DNA from: Blastomonas aquatica
GTDB taxonomy: Bacteria > Pseudomonadota > Alphaproteobacteria > Sphingomonadales > Sphingomonadaceae
Reading direction: 5' to 3'
Assembly (NCBI RefSeq): GCF_014639875.1
Contig: NZ_BMGD01000003.1
Location: 62,001 to 126,000, forward strand
DNA length: 64,000 nt
Under the pieces are notes generated by a model. It did no database searches and had not been told where the DNA came from. It worked only from the letters and a program-made list of their open reading frames with translations. Position numbers and translations under genes: made by a program. Positions within the stretch are counted from its first letter, which is position 1; each line of letters starts with the position of its first letter. Below are positions 7,528-16,482 of the stretch, piece by piece.

Positions 7528-8904
7528 GTGCTGGCAGGCGCGGGCGCATCGGCAATCGTGCCACTCGGCTCCACTGCCGCGCGTTCACCTGCAGGCGAGT
7601 ATCTGATCAGGGGTGCGACGGTCCTCACGATGGTGCCTGGCCCCGCTACGCCTGCCGGTGATGATGTCCATGTCCGTGACGGCCTGATCGTTGCCATCGG
7701 CCCGAAAATCGCCGCACCCGCAGCCATACCGATCGATGCCCGTGGCTCGATCGTGTTGCCGGGGCTGGTCGATACGCATTGGCATCTGTGGACCACGTTG
7801 CTGCGGAACTTCGCCGACAATAGCAGCGGCAACGGCTACTTCGCCATGACCGGCCGCCTGGGACAGCGGTTTGGTCCAGATGACATGCGGCTTGCGGCGA
7901 TGCTCGCTGCCGCAGATGCAATCGATCACGGGATCACCACCGTGCACGACTGGTGCCACAACATCCGGAGCCCGGCCCACGCCCGCGCCGCTTTGGCGGG
8001 ACTGCGCGACACAGGACTTCGCGCGCGGTTTTCCTATGGAGCGACGCGCGAAACCGCTTTCGATCAGCCGCTCGGTGCAAAAGGCTTTGCGCAGCTGCAC
8101 GATAGCTGGAGCGAATGGTCCGCCGACGGTCGCCTGACCTTGGGGCTGGGCTGGCGCGGAGTGCTCGCCACGGTGGATGGCCGTCCTGCTGCCGTGCCTG
8201 ATGCCGTCTGGCGCGCAGATCTGGCGCTGGCGCGCGACCGAGATCTCCCGGTGAGCGTCCACGCCAACAACAGCGCTGCCAATCGCGGGCACATCCGGCA
8301 GCTGGCTGCGCTGGGCCTGCTTGGCCGCGACATGCAGATTGTCCACGCGGTCAATGCCGAGCCCGACGAGATCGCGGCGATCGCAGGCAGCGGCGCAAGC
8401 GTCTCACTTGCGCCCTCGTCCGAGTTCACGGTGGGCTTTGGAGTGCCGCCTGTCGCGGCGCTCCGGCGTGCAGGCGTCAGGATCGGCGCATCGATCGATA
8501 CGCCGACGCTGGTGGGCGCGGCTGACCTGTTGCGCGAGCTGCTGATGATCCAGGGTCTTGCCAATGCCCAAGCCGGAGACGAGATGGCGATGACGCCGCT
8601 CGACGCGCTGGCGATCGGCACGCGCGAGGGGGCGGCGTCGCTCGGGTTGGGCCAAGTGACGGGGACGCTGAGCCCGGGAAAACGCGCCGACCTGATCGTC
8701 GTTCGGCGCGATGCGCTGTCGCTGCAGCCACAGGCCGACCCTGCCACGACGCTCCTGCGATCGGTTCGGCCGTCGGACATCACGCTGGTGATGGTCGATG
8801 GCGCTATTCTGAAGCAGGACGGACGGTTGACTCGGATCGATCGCGCAGCGCTTTTCGCCGATGTGGGGCAAGCCACCGACCGGATGATGCGCGATGCCCG
8901 TTGA
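7528..8904 (+). CDS. Amidohydrolase (ATZ/TRZ, cytosine-deaminase-like), probably Tat-exported
   Basis: At least 458 residues. An N-terminal beta sandwich (YLIRGATVLTMVPG) is followed by the metal site DTHWHLW (HxH), IVHAVNA and SVHANNS histidines, and the metal-binding Asp in RIGASIDTPT. The C-terminal sandwich carries the typical GTLSPGKRADLIVV. This is the layout of ATZ/TRZ-type deaminases and chlorohydrolases, which hydrolyse C-N bonds of heterocycles. The first standard start is GTG 7528, but the frame stays open to 7453. The codons before it read FRISRRAVLAGAGASA, a textbook Tat signal, so translation probably begins upstream at a non-standard codon (ATT 7489, seven bases after GAGGGG, or CTG 7495). 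It overlaps the cytochrome gene by 11 bases and so likely shares a pathway with the periplasmic molybdenum hydroxylase downstream. Confidence 0.85.
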   Translation: MLAGAGASAIVPLGSTAARSPAGEYLIRGATVLTMVPGPATPAGDDVHVRDGLIVAIGPKIAAPAAIPIDARGSIVLPGLVDTHWHLWTTLLRNFADNSSGNGYFAMTGRLGQRFGPDDMRLAAMLAAADAIDHGITTVHDWCHNIRSPAHARAALAGLRDTGLRARFSYGATRETAFDQPLGAKGFAQLHDSWSEWSADGRLTLGLGWRGVLATVDGRPAAVPDAVWRADLALARDRDLPVSVHANNSAANRGHIRQLAALGLLGRDMQIVHAVNAEPDEIAAIAGSGASVSLAPSSEFTVGFGVPPVAALRRAGVRIGASIDTPTLVGAADLLRELLMIQGLANAQAGDEMAMTPLDALAIGTREGAASLGLGQVTGTLSPGKRADLIVVRRDALSLQPQADPATTLLRSVRPSDITLVMVDGAILKQDGRLTRIDRAALFADVGQATDRMMRDAR

Positions 8905-10201
8905 AGGGCCACTGCGGCGCCGCTGGCCACGTATACTGGCGCTGATTGCGGTGGCCGTTCTCACTGTGCTGGCGATTTTCGCTTTATGGGCACGCGAACC
9001 GGTCATCGCCGCAATTGGCCGTCCAGACCCGGCAAGCTTCGATCCGCGACAGGTCGCGCTGGGCGCTTCACTTGCCCGGATCGGAAATTGCGCCAGCTGC
9101 CATAGCGTGCCCGGTGGCCGGGTCTATGCTGGTGGCACTCCGATCCAGACGCCGTTCGGGACGATCCATGGCAGCAATATCACCCCGGACCCGGAGACTG
9201 GGATCGGCCAATGGTCTTACGAGGCCTTCGCGCGGTCGATGCGCGAGGGGCTGGGGCGCGACGGATCGCATCTGTATCCCGCATTCCCCTATGATCGCCT
9301 GCGGCATACCAGCAATGCTGACCTTCGCGCGCTGTACGCCTTTTTGATGACGCGCGATGCGGTGCGTGCCGAGCCCCCAGCCAATTCGCTGATCCCCCCA
9401 CTCGGCTGGCGACCCGTGCTGGCCGGTTGGAAGCTGCTGGCGCTGCCACGCACCGCTCCGCAGGGACCGCAGCCGCAACTGGGCGCATTGTGGGAGCGCG
9501 GCCGCTATCTGGGCGAAGGGCTTGCCCATTGTGCCAGCTGCCACTCGCCGCGCGGGCTGCTGCAACAGGAGTTGCGCGAACGCGCCTATGAAGGGGGCTG
9601 GTCCGACGGCTGGTATGCGCCGCCGCTTGACGCGACTTCGCCTGCGGTGCGCGAATGGACCGCTGAACGGCTGGACGCCTATCTGCGCACCGGCCTCAGC
9701 ACCGCGCACGCCGCAGCAGCAGGTCCCATGGGACCGGTGGCCCACAACTTGGCCCGCGCGCCAGAAGACGATGTGCGTGCGTTGGCGACGTATTATGCCT
9801 GGACGATGCGTGACGCGCGTGCTGCCCGGTCCGAACCTGTGCTGCCTGATCGAGGTACGGTCGCGGCCAGAGCGCACCCCAGCGGGGCTGCCCTGTTTCG
9901 CGGAGCATGTGCCGCATGCCATGAGCCCGGCGCCCCGATGATGGTTGCAGGGCGCCCCGATCTTCGTCTTGGCAGTCCGCTGCACGACGACAACCCGCGC
10001 AACGCCGTGCAGGTCATCCTGCAAGGGTTGGAGCCGCCAGTCGAGCCCCACGGCCCCTACATGCCAGCCTATGCCGATACGCTGACCGACAAGCAGATCG
10101 CCGAGGTCACGGCCTATATGCGGGCACGATGGGGGTCAGGGCCCGACTGGGGCAATCTTGTGGAAGCGGTGGCCGACGCACGCGCGGAGAATGGCGAATG
10201 A
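8894..10201 (+). CDS. Membrane-anchored triheme cytochrome c (electron-transfer subunit)
   Basis: A 435-residue protein with one N-terminal membrane anchor (about 13-33) and three CxxCH haem sites: CASCHS, CASCHS and CAACHE. Each lies in its own cytochrome c domain, with distal Met candidates such as YMPAYADTLTD in the last. This matches the cytochrome subunit of periplasmic nicotinate/isoquinoline-type molybdenum hydroxylases and of membrane alcohol dehydrogenases. It should take electrons from the iron-sulfur subunit and pass them to the respiratory chain. The stop overlaps the start of the [2Fe-2S] subunit gene by ATGA, so subunits are made together. Confidence 0.9.
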   Translation: MPVEGPLRRRWPRILALIAVAVLTVLAIFALWAREPVIAAIGRPDPASFDPRQVALGASLARIGNCASCHSVPGGRVYAGGTPIQTPFGTIHGSNITPDPETGIGQWSYEAFARSMREGLGRDGSHLYPAFPYDRLRHTSNADLRALYAFLMTRDAVRAEPPANSLIPPLGWRPVLAGWKLLALPRTAPQGPQPQLGALWERGRYLGEGLAHCASCHSPRGLLQQELRERAYEGGWSDGWYAPPLDATSPAVREWTAERLDAYLRTGLSTAHAAAAGPMGPVAHNLARAPEDDVRALATYYAWTMRDARAARSEPVLPDRGTVAARAHPSGAALFRGACAACHEPGAPMMVAGRPDLRLGSPLHDDNPRNAVQVILQGLEPPVEPHGPYMPAYADTLTDKQIAEVTAYMRARWGSGPDWGNLVEAVADARAENGE

Positions 10202-10689
10202 TAGAGCTGACGATCAATGGCACGCGCCACCGCATCGATGGAGATCCGGCCGAGCCGCTGCTCTATGTGCTGCGCGACGATCTGGGGCTGTATGCCGCCA
10301 AGTTCGGTTGTGGCCTTGGCCAATGTGGGTCGTGCACCGTGCTGGTCGATGGCAAGCCGGCGCAATCGTGCATCACGCCGATCGCCGCGCTCGAAGACCG
10401 CGTGGTCATGACGATCGAAGGATTGGGCAGCGCCAGGACCCCCGGCCCGGTCCAGCAGGCGTTCATCGACGAGCAGGCGGCGCAATGCGGCTATTGCATC
10501 CCCGGCATGATCGCGCGTGCCGAGGCCTTGTTGCGCGCAGATCCTCGACCGAGCGAAGCTGCGATGCGCGATGCGATGCGGCCATCGCTCTGCCGCTGCG
10601 GCACGCACATGCGGATACTGCGCGCGGTGCGCCGCGCCGCCGTGGCGATGGGTGGCGGCATCGTCGATCCTGCCGAGCCCGTATCATGA
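10198..10689 (+). CDS. [2Fe-2S] subunit of a xanthine-oxidase-family molybdenum hydroxylase
   Basis: A 163-residue protein with two [2Fe-2S] clusters: an N-terminal plant-ferredoxin type (CGLGQCGSCTVLVDGKPAQS then C) and a C-terminal helical type (CGYCIPGM then CRCGTH). This is the small subunit of two-subunit hydroxylases such as isoquinoline 1-oxidoreductase (IorA) and the nicotinate dehydrogenase small subunit. It carries electrons from the molybdenum site to the cytochrome. The start at 10198 (MIELTING) is chosen from the ATGA overlap with the cytochrome gene; the frame is open further upstream. It has no signal peptide and would be exported together with its Tat-signal partner, as known for this family. 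Confidence 0.93.
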   Translation: MIELTINGTRHRIDGDPAEPLLYVLRDDLGLYAAKFGCGLGQCGSCTVLVDGKPAQSCITPIAALEDRVVMTIEGLGSARTPGPVQQAFIDEQAAQCGYCIPGMIARAEALLRADPRPSEAAMRDAMRPSLCRCGTHMRILRAVRRAAVAMGGGIVDPAEPVS

Positions 10690-12941
10690 GCGGTGTCGCG
10701 CGCCGGGACCTGTTGCGTGGTGGCGGGCTGGTGGTGCTGTTCGCTCTCGCTGGAACGGGCGTCGGGCAGGAGGGCGGCACGAGCGGCGGAGGAGAAGGCA
10801 CCGGCGCGCCGCCCGAGGTCGCGCCCGAGCTTCCCGGCAGTCTGGCCGAATTCCCGCATCTCGATGCCTGGATCCGTATTGCGCCCGATGGTGCTGCCAC
10901 GGTTTTCACCGGCAAGGCCGAGCTGGGGCAGGGTATCGGCATGGCTTTGCTGCAAATCGCTGCCGACGAGCTCGACCTCCCGCTCGAACGGGTGTCGCTG
11001 GTCACCGCCGATACCGCGCGAACACCCGACGAGGGGATTACATCGGGCAGCCAGTCGCTGCAGAACAGCGGCACCGCGATCGCCAATGCCGCCGCCAATG
11101 TCCGCTATCTGCTCGCCGAACGCGCAGCGCAGCTTTTCAGGGTGGCGGCTCAAACGCTGACCACCACAAACGGGATCGTCCGAGCGCGCGATGGCAGACA
11201 AGCGAGCTATGGCGAGCTGGCGGCGTCGCTGTCGTTGCATGTCGAGGCGCGACCCGATGTGCGGCGCAAGCGCGTCGATGCGCGCGATCATATCGGCCGC
11301 GACCGACCGCGTCGCGATATACCGCCCAAGCTAACCGGCGCAGCCGCCTATGTTCAAGACATGAGGATGCCGGGGATGCTCCACGCCCGCGTCATCCGCG
11401 GGCCTGCGGAAGGCACGCGGCTGACCGCGCCCGATTTCGATGCAATCGCGCGGTTGCCGGGGATCGCGCAGGTGGTGCGCGTCGGCGATTTCGCCGCGAT
11501 GCTGGGCCCACGCGAATGGCCGCTGGTGCAAGCCATGTTGGCGGTCGGGCGGGTGCCATGGGCGCGTGACGATACGCCACTGCCGCAAGGGGATTTGCGA
11601 GAGGCGATCCGCAATCTGCCGACCGAGCCTGAGGTGATCCTGGCGCGTGACGCCGTCACCCTCCCGGCTGTTCGTCGCATTACGGCGCGCTATGACCGCC
11701 CCTATCTGATGCACGGAGCGATCGGGCCGTCCTGCGCGGTCGCGCTGTGGAAGGACGGCGCGATGACCGTCTGGACGCACAGCCAGGGCGTCTATCCGCT
11801 GCGAAGCGCGCTTGCCGAGCTGCTCGACCTCCCCCTTGAGCGCATTCGCTGCATCCACCGCGAAGGCGCGGGCTGCTATGGCCATAACGGTGCCGATGAT
11901 GTCGCCGCCGACGCCGCGCTCGCCGCGCGCGCGGTTCCTGGTCGGCCGGTGAAGCTGACCTGGACCCGCGAACAGGAGCATGGCTGGGAACCCTTGGGCC
12001 CGGCGATGGTGACCGAGCTTTCGGCTGCGCTCGATGCCAATGGCCATATCGCCGAATGGACTCATGCGGTGTGGAGCAACACCCACAGCACCCGTCCGTC
12101 GCAGGCAGGCGACCTGCTCGCCGGGCTGGAAGTCGGGCGCGGATTTGCGCCGTCACCGCCGCGCGCTATCCCGCAGCCCAATGGCGGCGGCGATCGCAAT
12201 GCGATCCCGCTCTACACATTGCCGCGCGCGACGATCACCAATATGTTCGTGCCGCAGATGCCCGTGCGCGTGTCGGCGCTGCGCGGTCTGGGTGCCCATA
12301 TGAACGTGTTTGCGATCGAAAGCATGATCGACGAACTGGCGATGGCGGCGGGCGGCGATCCGGTGGCGTTCAGGCTGCGGCACCTGTCGGACCCACGCGC
12401 GATCGCGGTGATCCGCACTTTGGCTGACCGTTTCGGCTGGGCGCGGCAGAAATCTGAGCGCTGGCGTGGCCAGGGTTTCGCGTTTGCGCGCTACAAGAAC
12501 AGCGGCGCCTATTGCGCGGTTGCGATCGACCTGCGCGTCGAACCTGAAACCGGCAAAACAACGGTGCTGCGCGCGGACGCTGCGGTGGATGCCGGCGAAA
12601 CTGTCAGTCCCGATGGCTTGCGCAACCAGATCGAGGGCGGCATCGTTCAATCGATCAGCTGGACCGCCCATGAAGAAGTACGCTTCGACACGGCCCGCCG
12701 CACCGCGTTCGATTGGAGCAGCTATCCGATCCTGCGCTTCGATGCCGCGCCGCAGCGAATGGCGGTGCACGTGATAGATCGCCCGGGGCAGCCCTTTCTG
12801 GGCGCGGGTGAAGCATCGCAGGGACCCGCAGCGGCGGCGTTCGCCAACGCCCTCGCGCGCGCGACCCGGCAGCGTTTGAGGTCAATGCCGCTGAATGCGG
12901 AACGTATTCGCATTGCGCTCGATGGCTTCGGTACGCGCTAA
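10686..12941 (+). CDS. Molybdopterin-binding large subunit, IorB-type periplasmic hydroxylase
   Basis: A 751-residue protein with an N-terminal Tat signal (ARRDLLRGGGLVVLFALAG). Motifs of the aldehyde-oxidase/xanthine-dehydrogenase molybdopterin domain follow: FTGKAELGQGI, GSQSLQNSGTA, REGAGCYGHNGADDVAADA, RVSALRGLGAH and, at the C-terminus, FLGAGEASQGP with the catalytic Glu of the family. It hydroxylates a carbon next to nitrogen in a heterocycle (or oxidises an aldehyde) using water. The start at 10686 overlaps the small-subunit stop by ATGA; the much longer frame upstream runs over the other genes. The substrate is unknown; the amidohydrolase at the front of the operon suggests a nitrogen heterocycle that is hydroxylated and then opened or deaminated, which is inference. 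Confidence 0.93.
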   Translation: MSGVARRDLLRGGGLVVLFALAGTGVGQEGGTSGGGEGTGAPPEVAPELPGSLAEFPHLDAWIRIAPDGAATVFTGKAELGQGIGMALLQIAADELDLPLERVSLVTADTARTPDEGITSGSQSLQNSGTAIANAAANVRYLLAERAAQLFRVAAQTLTTTNGIVRARDGRQASYGELAASLSLHVEARPDVRRKRVDARDHIGRDRPRRDIPPKLTGAAAYVQDMRMPGMLHARVIRGPAEGTRLTAPDFDAIARLPGIAQVVRVGDFAAMLGPREWPLVQAMLAVGRVPWARDDTPLPQGDLREAIRNLPTEPEVILARDAVTLPAVRRITARYDRPYLMHGAIGPSCAVALWKDGAMTVWTHSQGVYPLRSALAELLDLPLERIRCIHREGAGCYGHNGADDVAADAALAARAVPGRPVKLTWTREQEHGWEPLGPAMVTELSAALDANGHIAEWTHAVWSNTHSTRPSQAGDLLAGLEVGRGFAPSPPRAIPQPNGGGDRNAIPLYTLPRATITNMFVPQMPVRVSALRGLGAHMNVFAIESMIDELAMAAGGDPVAFRLRHLSDPRAIAVIRTLADRFGWARQKSERWRGQGFAFARYKNSGAYCAVAIDLRVEPETGKTTVLRADAAVDAGETVSPDGLRNQIEGGIVQSISWTAHEEVRFDTARRTAFDWSSYPILRFDAAPQRMAVHVIDRPGQPFLGAGEASQGPAAAAFANALARATRQRLRSMPLNAERIRIALDGFGTR

Positions 12942-13307
12942 AGCTTGCTCGATGATCATCGCTCGTTCCCGTTCGACACGATCAAGATAGACAAGCGCTT
13001 CGTCAACGATCTCGCAACGGACCAAAGCGCCCGCGCCATAATTGGGCGACCACCATGGTGGCCAGGGGCGCCAGGCATGGGAACGTTCGCCGAGCGCGCG
13101 GAAGACTGAGACCAGCTCGAAGCGCTCAGCGCGCAGGGTTGCAAGACCATCCAGGGCCATGTCTTCGGTCGCCCGGTGGCCATAAAGCCGGTCGTCCCCC
13201 TGATTACCGACATGCACTATGTACAGCAGGAATCCGGCGTGCAGGCTGGCGTTCAGAACATCGAATGTCTGTTGAATTGGGCAGTCGTTGTCCAGAATGT
13301 TATGCAC
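12882..13307 (-). CDS. Hypothetical protein
   Basis: A possible 141-residue protein reading against the end of the molybdenum-subunit gene, which it overlaps by 60 bases. I recognise no family. It is rich in Trp and aromatic residues in the middle (AWRPWPPWWSPNYGAGALV) and ends in a charged helix (YLDRVERERAMIIEQALART). Composition is more protein-like than any plus-strand frame in the same gap, but there is no clear ribosome site. A shorter version starting inside is possible, and it may not be a gene. Confidence 0.35.
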   Translation of the reverse strand: MHNILDNDCPIQQTFDVLNASLHAGFLLYIVHVGNQGDDRLYGHRATEDMALDGLATLRAERFELVSVFRALGERSHAWRPWPPWWSPNYGAGALVRCEIVDEALVYLDRVERERAMIIEQALARTEAIERNANTFRIQRH

Positions 13308-13420
13308 ACGTTGAGCCCGAAGACCCCGCAGAGCAGACCTGTCCGGACGACAATTGGCGATGCCGGTCTGTCGTCAGACGGTTGATGGACCGTCTATTTG
13401 CATGGTGCTAAGCTAGGGCG

Positions 13421-14356
13421 ATGAACGCAAAATGTCTGACAGTCGCTGCAACCATGATGATCTGCGCGATGCCTGTACAGGCGCAGACCGCGCCAACTCC
13501 ACCAACCGAGAACGAAATCGTGGTCAGCGCAAAGCGCTCAGGCGCGCCGATGTGGACGATCGACACGCCCAGCGGCACGGTTCTGCTGGTTGGCGAAATC
13601 CGCGCGGTTCCCAAGAGCACGCCATGGGAGCCCGAGCGACTGCGCGACGCTACTGCCGAAGCGGGTCGCGTCATCCTGCGCGCGGCACCCAAATTCTCGC
13701 CAGGTGATGTCCTGCGCCTGATCTTTCGCGGGGGCAACTTTACCAAGCTGCCAGATAAACGTGTAGCGGCGGATTATCTAACCGTTCAGCAGCGTAGCCG
13801 ACTGGCCGTGCTGGAGACCCGGTACAAGGCTGACTATGACCGGGGCAGCTTTCTGATGTCCGCCTTCGATCTGCTGGCGCGCCGGCTCGATTTTGCGGAC
13901 GATACCACCGACGATGCAACCGACATCGTGCAGAAGGCCGCCAAGAAGGCAAATATAGCGATCGTCCGGCCAGAGCGGTTTCGCGGCGAAGACCTGCTGG
14001 ACAATCTGGCTGCCGCTCCGCCTGCCAGCCACATTCCCTGTCTGGAAGCCGCGATGACGGCGACCGAGGCGGGCAAGGCCGTTATCGAGGCGCGCGGCGA
14101 TGACTGGCGCAGGTTCGATATCCCTGCAGTGATGGCCAACCCGCTCGAAATTGCCCTGAACACCTGTTGGCCCTGGGCCGACGAAGACCTTGGCGGAGAA
14201 ATCCGCGATCAGTGGACCCGGCTGATCACCCAGGCCTCCAGCACGCAGGGGGTGACGCTGGCTGTTGTCCCGCTCGGGGTGCTTGCCGAAAAGCAAGGCG
14301 TGCTCGACCAGCTGGAGGCCCGCGGTTTTGCTGTTGCAGGACCCCAATGGCGCTGA
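13421..14356 (+). CDS. Exported TraB/GumN-family protein with an altered signature
   Basis: A 311-residue protein with a signal peptide (MNAKCLTVAATMMICAMPVQ, cut after AQA-Q). The segment MWTIDTPSGTVLLVGEIRAV aligns with the start of the TraB/GumN family, whose signature there is G-x-I-H; here the conserved His is Arg. The C-terminus (VVPLGVLAEKQGVLDQLEAR, ending in GPQWR) matches the family's end, where a TIKI-type metalloprotease-like fold closes. Loss of the histidine suggests a non-catalytic member. It stands alone between the unclear minus-strand frame and the convergent Hsp70 gene. The function is not known. Confidence 0.65.
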   Translation: MNAKCLTVAATMMICAMPVQAQTAPTPPTENEIVVSAKRSGAPMWTIDTPSGTVLLVGEIRAVPKSTPWEPERLRDATAEAGRVILRAAPKFSPGDVLRLIFRGGNFTKLPDKRVAADYLTVQQRSRLAVLETRYKADYDRGSFLMSAFDLLARRLDFADDTTDDATDIVQKAAKKANIAIVRPERFRGEDLLDNLAAAPPASHIPCLEAAMTATEAGKAVIEARGDDWRRFDIPAVMANPLEIALNTCWPWADEDLGGEIRDQWTRLITQASSTQGVTLAVVPLGVLAEKQGVLDQLEARGFAVAGPQWR

Positions 14357-14386
14357 GCATGCTGCCCAAACGATGATCGACTTGCG

Positions 14387-15688
14387 TCATTCGCCCCATT
14401 GGCTAGGATCATCTTCCATTCCGATGAGTGCCAGGCCATGGGCGATCGACGTCAGTTCGCCCCCTGTGGCAATGCGATCTGAACCGAACCGGCGTTCGAA
14501 CAATCCGCGGATAGCCGGGATCAGCGACGAGCCGCCGGTCAGGAAAACGCGGTCGATGGCACCTGTCGTCATGCCTGCCCGTTCCAGTGCCGTATTCATC
14601 GCCGCTTCGATGCGGAGCAGGTCGGTGGCGATCCATTGCTCGAACTGACTGCGCAGAACCTCAGCCTCGATCTCGACGCCGCCCCCGGCAAACGCAAACC
14701 TGGCTGTCTCCGTTTCCGAGAGCGCTCGCTTCAGTTTGCCGATGGCATCATACAGCGCGAACCCCTGTTCATTTTCGATCAGCGCGATCATCCGGCCAAT
14801 CTGGTCCGGGAACAGGGCATCGCGCTGCAGTCTGCGCAGCTCGTCGAGCGTGCGGCGGTTGCGCATCATTGCGAGGCGCGACCAGTTGCCAAAATCAGAG
14901 AAGTGGCCACCGGGGATATCGAGGACCTTGCCAAACGAGCGGTATTGGCTGCCCTTTCCTAGCAGCGGAAGCACCAGGTGATCGACAATGCGATAGTCAA
15001 AATGGTCACCGGCAATGGCAATCCCTGCCGAAGCCAGTGGCACGCAGCGGCGAGCGGCGCCGGGTTCGGCGATGGTCACAACCGAAAAGTCGGTGGTGCC
15101 CCCGCCAAAATCGGCCACCAATATCGTGGCAGGCTTGTCGAGCCGGGTCGCATAGCTGTGCGCTGCGCCCAGCGGTTCGAAGACATACAAAGGCTGCGTG
15201 CCCAGTGCTTCGAACATCAGGTCATAGCGCTGCCGCGCCAGCAGCGCATCAGCCCTGGCGCCGGCATATTCGACCGGGCGGCCGACAATCACACTGGCTG
15301 GCCGGGTATCCAGCGCGCCCTGGGCGTGCGAAACCAGACGGTTGAGGAAGGTGCGGCCCAGATCCTCGAACCGATGGGGCCGGTTGTAGATCATCGCCCG
15401 TTCGAACAGCGGGCTTGCTGCCACGCTTTTGAACGACTGGATAAACCGGCAGTCGAGCGGCGACTGGAGATATTCCTCGATCGCCCACGGCCCGGCCTCA
15501 TGGGCAATGCCCTGCCATGCCCGCTCGTCCTCCCAGAAGCATAAGGCCGATCTGAAGACCGCGCTGGCCGACGCGGCCGGGCCGAACTGGACAAGCTGCG
15601 TGTCGCCATCCGGGGCCGAGACTGCCGCGACGGTATTGGTCGTGCCAAAATCGATGCCCAATGCCTTTGGTGGCAGTTTGCTGTTCAT
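14387..15688 (-). CDS. Short Hsp70-family protein (YegD-like)
   Basis: A 433-residue protein that is essentially one actin/Hsp70 ATPase domain: LGIDFGTTNTVAAV (phosphate 1), ILVADFGGGTTDFSVV (phosphate 2) and VFLTGGSSLIPAIRGLFERR (adenosine motif). The usual Hsp70 substrate-binding domain is missing, as in E. coli YegD. It likely acts as a specialised chaperone or scaffold ATPase in the cytoplasm; clients are unknown. The start at 15688 (MNSKLPPKALGIDFG) is chosen because residues upstream of it in the open frame are not conserved. No DnaJ or GrpE gene is nearby. It converges with the TraB/GumN-like gene. Confidence 0.88.
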   Translation of the reverse strand: MNSKLPPKALGIDFGTTNTVAAVSAPDGDTQLVQFGPAASASAVFRSALCFWEDERAWQGIAHEAGPWAIEEYLQSPLDCRFIQSFKSVAASPLFERAMIYNRPHRFEDLGRTFLNRLVSHAQGALDTRPASVIVGRPVEYAGARADALLARQRYDLMFEALGTQPLYVFEPLGAAHSYATRLDKPATILVADFGGGTTDFSVVTIAEPGAARRCVPLASAGIAIAGDHFDYRIVDHLVLPLLGKGSQYRSFGKVLDIPGGHFSDFGNWSRLAMMRNRRTLDELRRLQRDALFPDQIGRMIALIENEQGFALYDAIGKLKRALSETETARFAFAGGGVEIEAEVLRSQFEQWIATDLLRIEAAMNTALERAGMTTGAIDRVFLTGGSSLIPAIRGLFERRFGSDRIATGGELTSIAHGLALIGMEDDPSQWGE

Positions 15689-16287
15689 GGTGCGTCCGGT
15701 GTCCGTTGAATTTGCAAGGGCGTGCATGGCAGGGCCGCGCCTGTCGCATGGCTGCTGGGTGGCGGCAAGAGGGGCGCAGGCCATATGGGTCTTGTGTGAC
15801 CTGCGGGCCGTTGCTTGTGCCACGGCTCGTGCCGCTGTCTCTGCACTGGGGTGCGCCCCGGCCTCGCCATCACCGTCGGCGCTTTGGGCTTCGCGAAATT
15901 CGAGCCTTTAGCGCATCGTCTGCTGAAAGGCCTGTGCCCTTGCTAGCCTTGGTTTATCCTAGGGTATGGCGATCGTGCGCCACGGTCGCCGCGCGTTTGC
16001 GCCTGCGCACCGCGGAATGGTCAGCGGGTGTTCCCGCTCGCCAAAACCGGTCGATTGCCGATGCTGGTTGCGGCTGGGTACAGGCCCGCCAAGCGGTGAT
16101 GTGCGGGAGCGCTGGGGCGGGGCCGCATACAGTGGTCGCTCAACCGTTGCAGCCTAACGCTGGACAGCGTGCCGACGATGGCCAGCGTTGCCTTCAGTCT
16201 GATCGATGCGGGCACGGCGAAGGCTCCACCGTCACGTTATGTGCTGGGATACCGAAAATGCGCGTTTGCGCCGCTTTCGTAGTAGGT
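15689..16287. other. Non-coding stretch upstream of the Hsp70-like gene
   Basis: About 600 bases between the start of the Hsp70-like gene and tRNA-Ala. Open frames exist on both strands, but all are Arg/Pro/Cys-rich, without known motifs or good ribosome sites. It should hold the promoter of the Hsp70-like gene and the promoter of the tRNA is not on this side. I see no repeat, tRNA remnant or clear terminator in it. Confidence 0.35.
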
Positions 16288-16363
16288 TGGTGGAGCCTAG
16301 CGGGATCGAACCGCTGACCTCTACACTGCCAGTGTAGCGCTCTCCCAGCTGAGCTAAGGCCCC
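16288..16363 (-). tRNA. tRNA-Ala (anticodon GGC)
   Basis: Read on the minus strand, the 76 bases fold as a full cloverleaf. The acceptor stem starts GGGGCCT, the D arm is AGCTCAGCTGGGAGAGC, and the anticodon stem CTACA/TGTAG holds the loop CTGGCAG with anticodon GGC. The T arm contains GGTTCGATCC, and CCA is encoded at the 3' end. It decodes GCC and GCU alanine codons. Confidence 0.97.
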
Positions 16364-16482
16364 ATATGCGCCGGCGGGATTGATGCCCGGCGCTGAGAAG
16401 GACAGCCCTTTAATCGAGCCATCCGGTGGTGGCAAGGGACAAAACGCTGCCCCCGCCACCAAAATTACCGGTCTGGAAAGTC

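Noticed and set aside
15661..16317. Plus-strand frame in the gap between the Hsp70-like gene and tRNA-Ala
   Set aside because: Runs antisense through the start of the Hsp70-like gene and into the tRNA; Arg/Cys/Trp-rich with no motif.
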